Below, in pieces: positions 26,359-33,652 of a stretch of 64,000 nucleotides of DNA. The stretch is taken from assembly GCA_033795365.1 (NCBI GenBank), contig JARYGU010000021.1:33527-97526 (forward strand), written 5' to 3'. How positions within the stretch are numbered: position 1 is the first letter of the stretch; each line of letters starts with the position of its first letter. The stretch is from JARYGU01 sp033795365 (GTDB lineage Bacteria; Pseudomonadota; Alphaproteobacteria; Rhizobiales; Rhizobiaceae). The position numbers were made by a program, and so were the translations under genes. Below the pieces are notes generated by a model that saw nothing but the letters and a program-made list of their open reading frames with translations, was not told the DNA's origin and searched no databases.

Positions 26359-28230
26359 TTATTCGGTGGGGATCTCCAGCTGCGAGCCGACGGCGAGGGT
26401 GCGGGGATCCGGATTGCCGTTGGCCTCGGCGATCCTGCGCCACATCTGTCCGCTGCCATAGGCCGCCCTGGCGAGATCCCAGAGCGTATCGCCGCGCGCG
26501 ACGACGTGCCGGGATGCGGCCGGCGTGCCGGCAGCCGGCGTGCTGGTTTGCGCTGCCGCCGGCTCGGTTTCCGCCGCGCCGGTACCGGCCGCTTGGCCGG
26601 TTGCGGTGTTCGCCATTGCGGCGGCGACCTCGGTGATGCGTCCGTCGGTATAGGGCCTGTAGGGCTGGTGGGCGGCCAGATAGTCCGCCACCACCTGGTC
26701 AAGGCCGGGGCCGAAGTCGTAGGCGTTCATGCCGGCGGTCTCGAAGACGCTGTAGCCGTCGCCGCCGGCCCGCATGTAGTTGTTGGAAACGATATTGTAG
26801 ATCTTGGCGGGGTCGAGAGGAACGAAGCCTTCGCCCTCCTTCACCTCGGCGGAGACGACGCGGTTGCCCGAGGGCCTGGATTTGTCGAAGGAGAATTTCA
26901 TGCCGGACACCTGCGGGAAACGGCCGGCGCCTTCCTCGATCTGGCTCAACCCGTTCTCCAAAGCGGCAAGCAGGTCGGAGCCCTTGAGCTGGAACGTCGC
27001 GACGGTGTTCTGGAACGGCAGAACGGTGATGACCTCGCCCATGGAGACCGGCCCCGCGTCGATGGAGGCGCGCAGCCCGCCGCCATTGGTGATGGCGATC
27101 GTGACGCCCTGGTTCTTCGTACGTTCCAGGATGGCGTCGGCGACGAGATTGCCCATCGTGCATTCGCCGGCACGGCAGACCTCGCGCGTCCCGTCGATAG
27201 GTTCGGCGGTTTCGGCGACGATCTTGTTCTTCAGTTCCTCGATCGGCGCGGCGAGTTCGGCGACGCGCGCAGCAAAGCCGGCATCGGGCGTCACCGAGGC
27301 GTCGAGCAGCTTCGGCGCGCCGCTTGCCGAAATCACCCTGCCGCCGTCGTCGAAGGTCACTTTCAGGTCGCCGAGATATTTCGAATAGGCATAGGCCTGG
27401 ACGATCGGCACATCCACGCCGGCCGGGTTCTTCACATTGGTCGGATACGGCCCCGCCGCCTTCTCGTCCGTGCTCGAAAGCAGCGTATGGCTATGCCCGC
27501 CGACGATCACGTCTATGCCGTCGACGGCGGCGGCGATCTGCCTGTCGCGTACATAGCCGACATGCGAGAGCAGGATGATCTTGTTTGCGCCCTCCGCCTC
27601 GATCTTCGGCACGACGGATTTCAGATAGGCTATCTCGTCCTCGAAGAAGACGCTCTTGCCGGGAGAGGAGGTTTCGCCCGTATCGGTCGCGAGCACGGAG
27701 ACCACGGCGACCTTCTGCCCGCCGATATCCTTGACTACGTAACCGGGAATCCGGTTGGCGATCGGCGTGTCGGCACCTGCCACCGTGTTGCCGGAGATGA
27801 CCGGGAAGCGCACCTTGTCGAGGAACTTCGCCAGTTCCTCCGGCCCGTTGTCGAACTCGTGATTGCCGACGGCCATGGCGTCGAAGCCGATGCCGTTCAT
27901 GAACTCGGCGACCGCCTCGCTCTTGTAGGTCGTATAGAAGAGCGAGCCCTGGAACTGGTCGCCGGCGTCGAGCACCAGCACATTCGCCCCGCCATCCGTC
28001 AGCTCCCTGCGCCGCGCATCGATCGCCGCCTTCACCCGGGCGATGCCGCCGAAGCACTCGTTCTTCCCCGCCTCCTCCGCGGAGCAGGTGGAATCGTATT
28101 TGTTGATTGCCTCGATGCGCGAATGAAGATCGTTGATATGCAGGATGTTGAGGTCGTAGTCCGCAAATGCCGTGCCGCCGAATGGGACGGCAAGGGAGGT
28201 GGCAAGCAGGCCGATTCGGACGATGCGCAT
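26359..28230 (-). CDS. Periplasmic 5'-nucleotidase with C-terminal LysM domain
   Basis: A 623-residue secreted protein. The signal peptide spans about 1-23 (LLATSLAVPFGGTAFA). The calcineurin-like metallophosphatase domain has LHINDLHSRIE, DAGDQFQGS, AVGNHEFD, LSHVGY and GGHSHT metal ligands. The 5'-nucleotidase C-terminal domain holds the substrate site (ITNGGGLRASID, LPFQNTVATFQLKG). A linker of alanine/threonine follows, and then a LysM domain at about 570-620 (HVVARGDTLWDLARAAYGSG). The enzyme would salvage nucleotides or related diesters in the periplasm. The LysM tail, which binds peptidoglycan, is not usual for this family. The start at 28230 follows AGGAGA. Confidence 0.9.
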   Translation of the reverse strand: MRIVRIGLLATSLAVPFGGTAFADYDLNILHINDLHSRIEAINKYDSTCSAEEAGKNECFGGIARVKAAIDARRRELTDGGANVLVLDAGDQFQGSLFYTTYKSEAVAEFMNGIGFDAMAVGNHEFDNGPEELAKFLDKVRFPVISGNTVAGADTPIANRIPGYVVKDIGGQKVAVVSVLATDTGETSSPGKSVFFEDEIAYLKSVVPKIEAEGANKIILLSHVGYVRDRQIAAAVDGIDVIVGGHSHTLLSSTDEKAAGPYPTNVKNPAGVDVPIVQAYAYSKYLGDLKVTFDDGGRVISASGAPKLLDASVTPDAGFAARVAELAAPIEELKNKIVAETAEPIDGTREVCRAGECTMGNLVADAILERTKNQGVTIAITNGGGLRASIDAGPVSMGEVITVLPFQNTVATFQLKGSDLLAALENGLSQIEEGAGRFPQVSGMKFSFDKSRPSGNRVVSAEVKEGEGFVPLDPAKIYNIVSNNYMRAGGDGYSVFETAGMNAYDFGPGLDQVVADYLAAHQPYRPYTDGRITEVAAAMANTATGQAAGTGAAETEPAAAQTSTPAAGTPAASRHVVARGDTLWDLARAAYGSGQMWRRIAEANGNPDPRTLAVGSQLEIPTE

Positions 28231-28375
28231 GGTTTCGGTTCTCCTCTTCCTGCGGATCGGGTTTGTTTCGAACGATCCTATCGAAGCGGTGTGACGTCCG
28301 CTTGATCCGATGCTTTCATCCTCCGGGCCCGACATCAAGGGGGGACGCATGGCTGTCGCGGCCTTGCGGCTCGCA

Positions 28376-28403
28376 ATAAAAAGGCCTCCGCATGGGAGGC
28401 CTT
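28376..28403 (-). terminator. Rho-independent terminator of omp10
   Basis: On the minus strand AAGGCCTCC/GGAGGCCTT arms form a 9-bp stem with a short loop, followed by TTTTTATT. It starts 26 bases beyond the omp10 stop codon. Confidence 0.85.
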
Positions 28404-28428
28404 CCGAATGTTTGCCGATGGAGCAGGC

Positions 28429-28797
28429 TCAGGCCCTGCGGGCCAGCGAGAACTGTGCGCCGCTGTCGGTCGTGCAGTTGAGCTGCGACTGGTTGACCAT
28501 TGCGCAATTGACCTTCGACTGCGTGTTGCGGACCAGCGAGGTCATGTTGATCTCGACCAGCGTCGGCGAAACGTTGACATAGGTGCCGGAGGCCAGGAGC
28601 TGGTTCGTGTCGGTCGTGCGGGTCGTGAACGTGCCGCCCGCGAAGGTGGACACGATGCCGTTCGGATCGACCCATGAACCGGTGATGCCGGTCGGCTGGG
28701 AGCGGACCGGGGGCAGGTCGCGCGGTGCCCGTTCCGTCTGGCAGGACGCCAGTGCCGAAGCGGCGATAAGCAGGGTCGTCAGGGTGATGGGCTTCAT
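28429..28797 (-). CDS. omp10: Outer-membrane lipoprotein Omp10 homologue
   Basis: A 122-residue lipoprotein. The signal sequence ends in the lipobox ALASC (Cys near residue 19). The mature domain contains GITGSWVDPNGIVSTFAGGTF, TRTTDTNQLLASGTY, SPTLVEINMTSLVR and KVNCAMVNQSQLNC, which closely resemble Brucella Omp10 as I remember it. The fold is like bacterial protease inhibitors of the Inh/AprI beta-barrel type. Two Cys in the C-terminal part may form a disulphide. The start at 28797 follows GGAGAAAAAC. A terminator on each side makes it a single-gene unit. Function in the envelope is not established. Confidence 0.85.
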   Translation of the reverse strand: MKPITLTTLLIAASALASCQTERAPRDLPPVRSQPTGITGSWVDPNGIVSTFAGGTFTTRTTDTNQLLASGTYVNVSPTLVEINMTSLVRNTQSKVNCAMVNQSQLNCTTDSGAQFSLARRA

Positions 28798-29003
28798 GTT
28801 TTTCTCCGCAGTCTCGGCCGACGGTGCATTCTCTGATCCATGACCGGATTTGATTCGGCAGACGATCATATGCCGTTTCAAGCTCTTGATCCCGCGCGCT
28901 TGGCAGCGATATGCGGCGCGCCAGTGTGGCGAAACATGCCGTGATCGGATGACGAAAGCAAGTCTAAGGCCCGGAAGCCACATGATTATCCCGCCCAAAG
29001 ACG

Positions 29004-29033
29004 AAACGCCCGCGGGAGAACCCACGGGCGTTT
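29004..29033 (-). terminator. Rho-independent terminator of hss
   Basis: AAACGCCCG(C)GGG pairs with CCC(A)CGGGCGTTT, leaving a short loop, 26 bases after the homospermidine synthase stop codon. A weak T-rich tail follows on the minus strand. Confidence 0.75.
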
Positions 29034-29059
29034 GCCGTTATCCGGAGTGCCGCCAAGCT

Positions 29060-30511
29060 TCAGCGGACGAGAATATTCCTGAACTGCCAGGGGTCCTTCG
29101 TGTCGAGGTCTTCCGGGAAGAAGCCCGGACGGCCGTCGAGCGGGGTCCAGTCGGTATAGTGGCCTTCGACCGGGCCGAGATACGGGAGCTGGACTTCGAG
29201 GCAGCGTTTGTAGTCCATCTCGTCGGCCTCGACGATGCCGGCCTTCGGGTGCTCGAGCGCCCAGACCATGCCGGCGAGAACGGCGGAGGTCACCTGCAGG
29301 CCCGTCGCGTTCTGGTAGGGAGCGATGCGGCGGGTTTCCTCCAGCGACAGGCGCGAGCCGTACCAGTAGGCGTTCTTGTCGTGGCCGTAGAGCAGGACGC
29401 CGAGTTCATCGACGCCGTCCACCAGTTCGTTCTCGTCGAGAACGTGAAGAACCGGCTGCTGATTGCCGCCGTTGCCGAACATCTCGTGAAGCGAAAGAAC
29501 CGCATCGTTGGCGGGATGATAGGCGTAGTGGCAGGTCGGCCGGTATGTCACGTCACCGTCCTTGTCGCGCGCGGTGAAGTAGTCGGCGATCGAGATGGAT
29601 TCGTTGTGAGTGACGAGGAAGCCGTATTGCGGACCAGGGGTCGGGCACCAGGTGCGCACCCGCGTGTTCGCGCCGGGCTGCTCCAGGTAGATCGCGGCCT
29701 TGCAGCCCTTCTTGTGCTTCTTGGCGTTCTTCGGCGTCCATTCCTCGTGAGTGCCCCAGCCGAGCTCGGCCGGCTGAAGACCCTCGGAGATGAAGCCCTC
29801 GACCGACCAGGTGTTCCAGAAGGTGTCGAGCGGTTTCGGGTGCTTGGTGCGCTGGGTGTCGCGTTCGGCGATGTGGATGCCCTTGACGCCCACCTTCTTC
29901 ATCAGCTTCGCCCAGCCTTCGCGGTCCTCCTGGGAGGGCTCCTCGAACTTGGTTCCGAGGTCATTCGCGAGATTGACGAGCGCCTGCTTGACGAACCACG
30001 ACACCATGCCCGGATTGGCGCCGCAGCAGGAGACGGCGGTCGTTCCGCCCGGGTTCTTGGCCTTTTCCTTGCGCACGGTCTCGCGCAGCGCATAATTTGT
30101 GCGCTCTTCGTTCTTCATGCCCTTGTCGAAATAGAAGCCGAGCCACGGCTCGACGACTGTGTCGATATAGAGAACGTCGAGCTTGCGGCAGAACTTCATG
30201 ATGTCGAGCGAGGACGTGTCGACCGAAAGATTGACGCAGAAGCCCTGGCCTTCGCCTTCCGTGAGCAGCGGCTTCAGCAGCTCCTTATAATTGTCCTTCG
30301 TCACGTATTCGGTGATGTGGCGGACGCCGTGGCGGGCGAAGATCTCGTCGTCTGCAGGGTCCTTGCGGGGCTCGATGACGATCAGCCGGCTCTTGTCGAA
30401 TTTGAAATGGCGCTCGATCAGCGGCAGCGTGCCGCGGCCGATGGACCCGAAACCGATCATGACGATCGGGCCGGTGATTTCGCCGTAAACCGGATAATTT
30501 CCGTCTGCCAT
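29060..30511 (-). CDS. hss: Homospermidine synthase
   Basis: The 483-residue NAD-dependent enzyme makes sym-homospermidine, the main polyamine of many rhizobia, from putrescine (or spermidine plus putrescine). The Rossmann motif IVMIGFGSIGRGTLPLI lies at residues about 17-33. Further conserved stretches are VNLSVDTSSLDIM, YIDTVVEPWLGFYF, SCCGANPGMVSWFVKQAL, EPGANTRVRTW-like QPGANTRVRTWCP and GHDKNAYWYGS. It belongs to the saccharopine dehydrogenase-like bacterial HSS family. The start at 30511 follows AGGAGAAACGGCAG. A terminator-like hairpin ends 33 bases upstream of the start codon, which may regulate it. Confidence 0.95.
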   Translation of the reverse strand: MADGNYPVYGEITGPIVMIGFGSIGRGTLPLIERHFKFDKSRLIVIEPRKDPADDEIFARHGVRHITEYVTKDNYKELLKPLLTEGEGQGFCVNLSVDTSSLDIMKFCRKLDVLYIDTVVEPWLGFYFDKGMKNEERTNYALRETVRKEKAKNPGGTTAVSCCGANPGMVSWFVKQALVNLANDLGTKFEEPSQEDREGWAKLMKKVGVKGIHIAERDTQRTKHPKPLDTFWNTWSVEGFISEGLQPAELGWGTHEEWTPKNAKKHKKGCKAAIYLEQPGANTRVRTWCPTPGPQYGFLVTHNESISIADYFTARDKDGDVTYRPTCHYAYHPANDAVLSLHEMFGNGGNQQPVLHVLDENELVDGVDELGVLLYGHDKNAYWYGSRLSLEETRRIAPYQNATGLQVTSAVLAGMVWALEHPKAGIVEADEMDYKRCLEVQLPYLGPVEGHYTDWTPLDGRPGFFPEDLDTKDPWQFRNILVR

Positions 30512-30544
30512 CTGCCGTTTCTCCTGCAGCACTTGCCGTTTCGC

Positions 30545-30568
30545 AAAAAAAGGGGCCTCACGGCCCTG
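30545..30568 (-). terminator. Intrinsic terminator between DUF3445 gene and hss, possibly an hss attenuator
   Basis: On the minus strand AGGGCC-GTGA-GGCCCC is followed at once by T7 (30551-30545). It can end the transcript of the DUF3445 gene upstream. However, the hss start codon is only 33 bases further, leaving no room for an hss promoter after it. The hss transcript must therefore start inside or upstream of this hairpin. Confidence 0.8.
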
Positions 30569-30650
30569 TCATATAGTCACGGCTAGAGCATAGATTTCTG
30601 TCACAATAAAGAGCGTTCGAAAGTTTGCGCCGATAAACTTGAGGTCTTTC

Positions 30651-31547
30651 CTAAAGGTCCGTTAGGGAGCGCAACTGCCTTGCGAGCATATCCCTCTTCG
30701 TGGCCAACCCCTTGTATTCGGCCTGCGGCAGCGTGAGTTCCAGCAGTTGATCGGCGAAAACCGACGCGACCTCGCCCGCATTGGGCAGGCTGCGCACCGC
30801 GGCGATCGGGTCGTTGTAGATGCGGATGGTGAAGAGGATGTCGCCGGAAACGGCAAGCCTGCGCAGCGTCTGCCGCTCGACCCGCACGAAGGTGCTTTCC
30901 AATGCGAGGTCGTGGCCGTCGGGAAGAGCACCATGGGCCTTGGAGGCGGGATAATAAAGATCGTCGTCGGGATTGATCGACCAGTTGAAACGGAAGACCG
31001 GCTGATCCGGTTTCAGGTTGTCGAACATGCGGTTGATCAGCATCGCGTTGCGGCTGCCTTCGCCGAAGCCCGGAACGGGAGCGTGGATGTCCTCCATCCG
31101 GCGTCCGAACTTCTCCGGCAACGACCATGAGGACGGGAATGCCACATATCCGGCGGCAAGATGCCATCCGCTCTCGCGCCGCCGCATGATCACGAGATCG
31201 TCCTGTATCAGGGAGCCGGCCGTAAGAAGCGGCGCAACCGCAGGATCGGTGATCGCGACCAGGCGCCCGCCGGCCGAGATCGCGTCGCCTTTCCTCTCAT
31301 ACAGTTGCGGGTACCGCCGCAGCACGAATTGCGCAACCGCCGCCAGCACTTCCGCCTGAGCCGCGCGCGTGTCGGCTTCCTCGACAAAGACGCTTTCGCG
31401 GTGGAGCGAAAGAACCCGGTCCTTTTCCTGGAGATAGCGTTCGAGATCGCCGTCCGGCTCGATCCAGCCGTCCGGATCAAGCTGCCCGAGGCCGATGGTG
31501 AACAGGCGCGCCGAGCCGTCGTAGGGTGTGTAGGCGGGCTTGGTCAT
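30651..31547 (-). CDS. DUF3445 protein (haem-dependent oxidative N-demethylase-like)
   Basis: A 298-residue protein matching the DUF3445/HODM family (PF11927). Recognisable segments are IGLGQLDPDGWIEPD, RYPQLYERKGD, DLVIMRRRESGWHLAAGYVAFPSSWSLPEKFG, and RMFDNLKPDQPVFRFNWSINPDDDLYYP. Characterised relatives are haem proteins that oxidatively demethylate dimethylamine or similar amines with a PAS-like fold. Those enzymes need reductase partners that are not visible next to this gene. The specific substrate is unknown. It lies upstream of hss on the same strand, separated by a terminator, and is divergent from the truncated RHH gene. Confidence 0.8.
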   Translation of the reverse strand: MTKPAYTPYDGSARLFTIGLGQLDPDGWIEPDGDLERYLQEKDRVLSLHRESVFVEEADTRAAQAEVLAAVAQFVLRRYPQLYERKGDAISAGGRLVAITDPAVAPLLTAGSLIQDDLVIMRRRESGWHLAAGYVAFPSSWSLPEKFGRRMEDIHAPVPGFGEGSRNAMLINRMFDNLKPDQPVFRFNWSINPDDDLYYPASKAHGALPDGHDLALESTFVRVERQTLRRLAVSGDILFTIRIYNDPIAAVRSLPNAGEVASVFADQLLELTLPQAEYKGLATKRDMLARQLRSLTDL

Positions 31548-31651
31548 GATCGCTCATCGTTGAAGTGGCCGGTCAAATCTTCCTGTCCGCCATCTATCAT
31601 GCCGCCTTCCTTGTGCCGTGCCACCGTTCCTGTTAATTTCATCGCGTCATC

Positions 31652-31662
31652 ATACAATGTAT
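31652..31662. promoter_or_regulatory. Palindromic operator upstream of the RHH gene
   Basis: ATACA-A-TGTAT is a perfect palindrome 18 bases before the RHH start codon. Self-controlling ribbon-helix-helix antitoxins bind short palindromes in this position. Confidence 0.4.
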
Positions 31663-31679
31663 ACGCCGTAGGGACAGCC

Positions 31680-31799
31680 ATGTCCCAGAACGTCATCTCT
31701 ATCCGCATTCCCGATGACATGAAGGACCGGCTTGACCGTCTTTCGCAATCGACCCGGCGGACGCGCTCCTTCCTGGCACAGGAAGCGCTGGCGGAATGA
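31680..31799 (+). pseudogene. Truncated ribbon-helix-helix antitoxin-like gene
   Basis: A 39-codon frame, MSQNVISIRIPDDMKDRLDR followed by LSQSTRRTRSFLAQEALAE. The first beta strand (ISIRIPDD) and the two helices of the RHH/CopG-RelB DNA-binding fold are intact. Related antitoxins normally continue for 30-50 residues that bind the toxin; here a TGA follows the second helix. No toxin gene follows on this strand within 45 bases of the convergent aminotransferase gene. It is most likely the remains of a toxin-antitoxin pair, though a short free regulator cannot be ruled out. Confidence 0.55.
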
Positions 31800-31843
31800 T
31801 CGTCACAAGGCACCTCGCACCGAACTCGCGAAATGATTCCCGA

Positions 31844-32482
31844 TCAAAGGAATGCCCTGACCAGCCCGCGAAGCGAGTTGCCGACGAAAAGGGTTTCCCG
31901 GGCGAGATCGTCCACCGTCAGGCGTTGCTCCACGGCGCGGTGCGTTTCGATCAGTTCCTCGCGCAGTATGCCGGCGAGCAGGCCGCAGGAGAGCGGCGGC
32001 GTTTTCAGGATGCCGGAGCCGTCGTCCAGGAAAAGCGAGGTTATCGTGCCTTCGCAGAGCTCGCCACGCTCGTTGAGAAGCAGCACCTCGTCGGCCTCAG
32101 CAAGCGAAAATTCGGCGCGCGCCGCCTCGTAGGCCGCGCGGTGCGACGTCTTATGGCAAAGCAGCGGATCGGCGGAATTCAGGCGCACGGATGCGATCCT
32201 CAATCGCCAGCGCGTATCGGCGGGAAGCGGCGCGAAGGGCGCCGTCTTCACCTCGATCCGGCCGTCCGCAAACAGTTCGAGACGGACACGCAGCCGGGTG
32301 GGGTGGGCAGAGGGGTGTAAAGCCGCCGTCTGCACCGCATCCGTCAAGTGCGCCTTCGCCGCATGCGCGCCCGGCAATCCCAGCGTCTCGGCCGAGCGCG
32401 CCAGCCGCGCCAGATGCCGCTCCAGCCGGACGAAACCGCTTTCGGGTTCGAAGCGAAGCGTCTCGATCAGCGAGATATCCAT
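31844..32482 (-). CDS. Aminotransferase class IV (4-amino-4-deoxychorismate lyase-like)
   Basis: A 212-residue fold-type IV PLP protein. The pattern LIETLRFEPESGFVRLERHLARLARSAE at the N terminus and LCHKTSHRAAYEAAR (PLP Lys in HKTSHR) are typical. DEVLLLNERGELCEGTITSLFL and LSCGLLAGILREELI are also typical of PabC-like enzymes that turn aminodeoxychorismate into p-aminobenzoate and pyruvate. The start at 32482 lies inside the end of pabB (16-base overlap) behind GGGGGATCA, so the two are translated together. The pairing with PabB supports a folate role rather than branched-chain transamination. Confidence 0.85.
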   Translation of the reverse strand: MDISLIETLRFEPESGFVRLERHLARLARSAETLGLPGAHAAKAHLTDAVQTAALHPSAHPTRLRVRLELFADGRIEVKTAPFAPLPADTRWRLRIASVRLNSADPLLCHKTSHRAAYEAARAEFSLAEADEVLLLNERGELCEGTITSLFLDDGSGILKTPPLSCGLLAGILREELIETHRAVEQRLTVDDLARETLFVGNSLRGLVRAFL

Positions 32483-33624
32483 TGATCCCCCACCGCATAG
32501 CGCGCTTTCAGCAGGCATTCCTCATACTCGGACTCGGCGGTCGAATCGAAGACGATGCCGCCGCCGACGTTGAAGACCGCCTCGCCGTCCGCAAACAGCG
32601 AGATGGTGCGGATCGCCACGTTGAACTGCATGGTGCCGTCGGGCGCGATAAGCCCGATCGCGCCGCAATAGGCGTCGCGGGGGCCCGCCTCCAGGTGGTG
32701 GAGGATTTCCATCGCGCGCATCTTCGGCGCTCCGGTCACCGAGCCGCAGGGGAAGAGTGCGGCGAATATCTCGCGGATGGTCGTGCCGGGAACGAGCCTG
32801 GCCCGTACATGGCTCACCATCTGGTGCACGGTCGGATAGGTCTCGACGTCGAAGAGCCGGGGCACATCCAGCGTTCCGACTTCGGTGATGCGCGAAATGT
32901 CGTTGCGCAGGAGGTCCACGATCATCCGGTTCTCGGCCTGCGATTTCGGATCGGCCTTCATCGCCGCGATGATCTCGGCGTCCTCGGCGGCGCTGGCGCC
33001 GCGCGGCGCCGTGCCTTTCATCGGGTGCGTCTCGATGAAGCCATCCCTGCCGATGCGGAAGAAGAGTTCCGGCGATCGGGAGACGAGGACCGGCCCGTCC
33101 AGCGAAACGAGGGCGCCGTATTTCACCGGCTGCCGCTCGATCAGCGACCAGAAGGCGGCAAGCGGATCGCCGGACCAGCGCGCGCGGATCGGCATGGTGA
33201 GGTTCGCCTGATAGCAGTCGCCCTCGCGCAGATGCCGGTGCAGCCTGTCGAAGCGCCGCCGGTAGGCTTCGAGATCCCATTCCGCCTTGGGCTCGGCGAG
33301 GAAGGGTTCGTTCTCGACCCGGCGCCGCGGCTCGGCCAGCGGATGGTCCGTGGCGGGTCCCTCGAAGACGCCGAAGCTCATCAGCGGCGTTTCCCGGCCA
33401 TCGATCGCGAAAGGGGCGAGCTTCTTTTCGAAAAGGTGCCCGGCCTCGTAGCTCATGAAGCCGGCAATCCAGCGGCCTTCGGCATGCGCGCGCTGAAGAT
33501 CGTCGAACGCCGCCTCGAAGTCGTTGCGCCCGCGAACGGTGATCACGTGCAGGGGATCCGCGAAAACCGTGGTCCGGTCTTCGCGGTCGTCCCGGAAGAG
33601 CACGTAGCGCTCTCGCTCCGTCAT
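32467..33624 (-). CDS. pabB: Aminodeoxychorismate synthase component I
   Basis: The 385-residue enzyme aminates chorismate to 4-amino-4-deoxychorismate for folate synthesis. The chorismate-binding domain spans about 110-380: YRRRFDRLHRHLREGDCYQANLT, SRSPELFF, THPMKGTAPRG, ENRMIVDLLRNDISR, FPCGSVTGAPK and FNVAIRTI. The Lys in PMKGT is characteristic of PabB; TrpE has Ala there. The glutamine amidotransferase partner (pabA) is not in the window. The start at 33624 was chosen over the upstream 33669, which would overlap pepF. The unit order is pepF, pabB, pabC-like. Confidence 0.93.
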   Translation of the reverse strand: MTERERYVLFRDDREDRTTVFADPLHVITVRGRNDFEAAFDDLQRAHAEGRWIAGFMSYEAGHLFEKKLAPFAIDGRETPLMSFGVFEGPATDHPLAEPRRRVENEPFLAEPKAEWDLEAYRRRFDRLHRHLREGDCYQANLTMPIRARWSGDPLAAFWSLIERQPVKYGALVSLDGPVLVSRSPELFFRIGRDGFIETHPMKGTAPRGASAAEDAEIIAAMKADPKSQAENRMIVDLLRNDISRITEVGTLDVPRLFDVETYPTVHQMVSHVRARLVPGTTIREIFAALFPCGSVTGAPKMRAMEILHHLEAGPRDAYCGAIGLIAPDGTMQFNVAIRTISLFADGEAVFNVGGGIVFDSTAESEYEECLLKARYAVGDQWISR

Positions 33625-33652
33625 CGTTTTCAGGCTCCGCCAGTCGCTGCCG

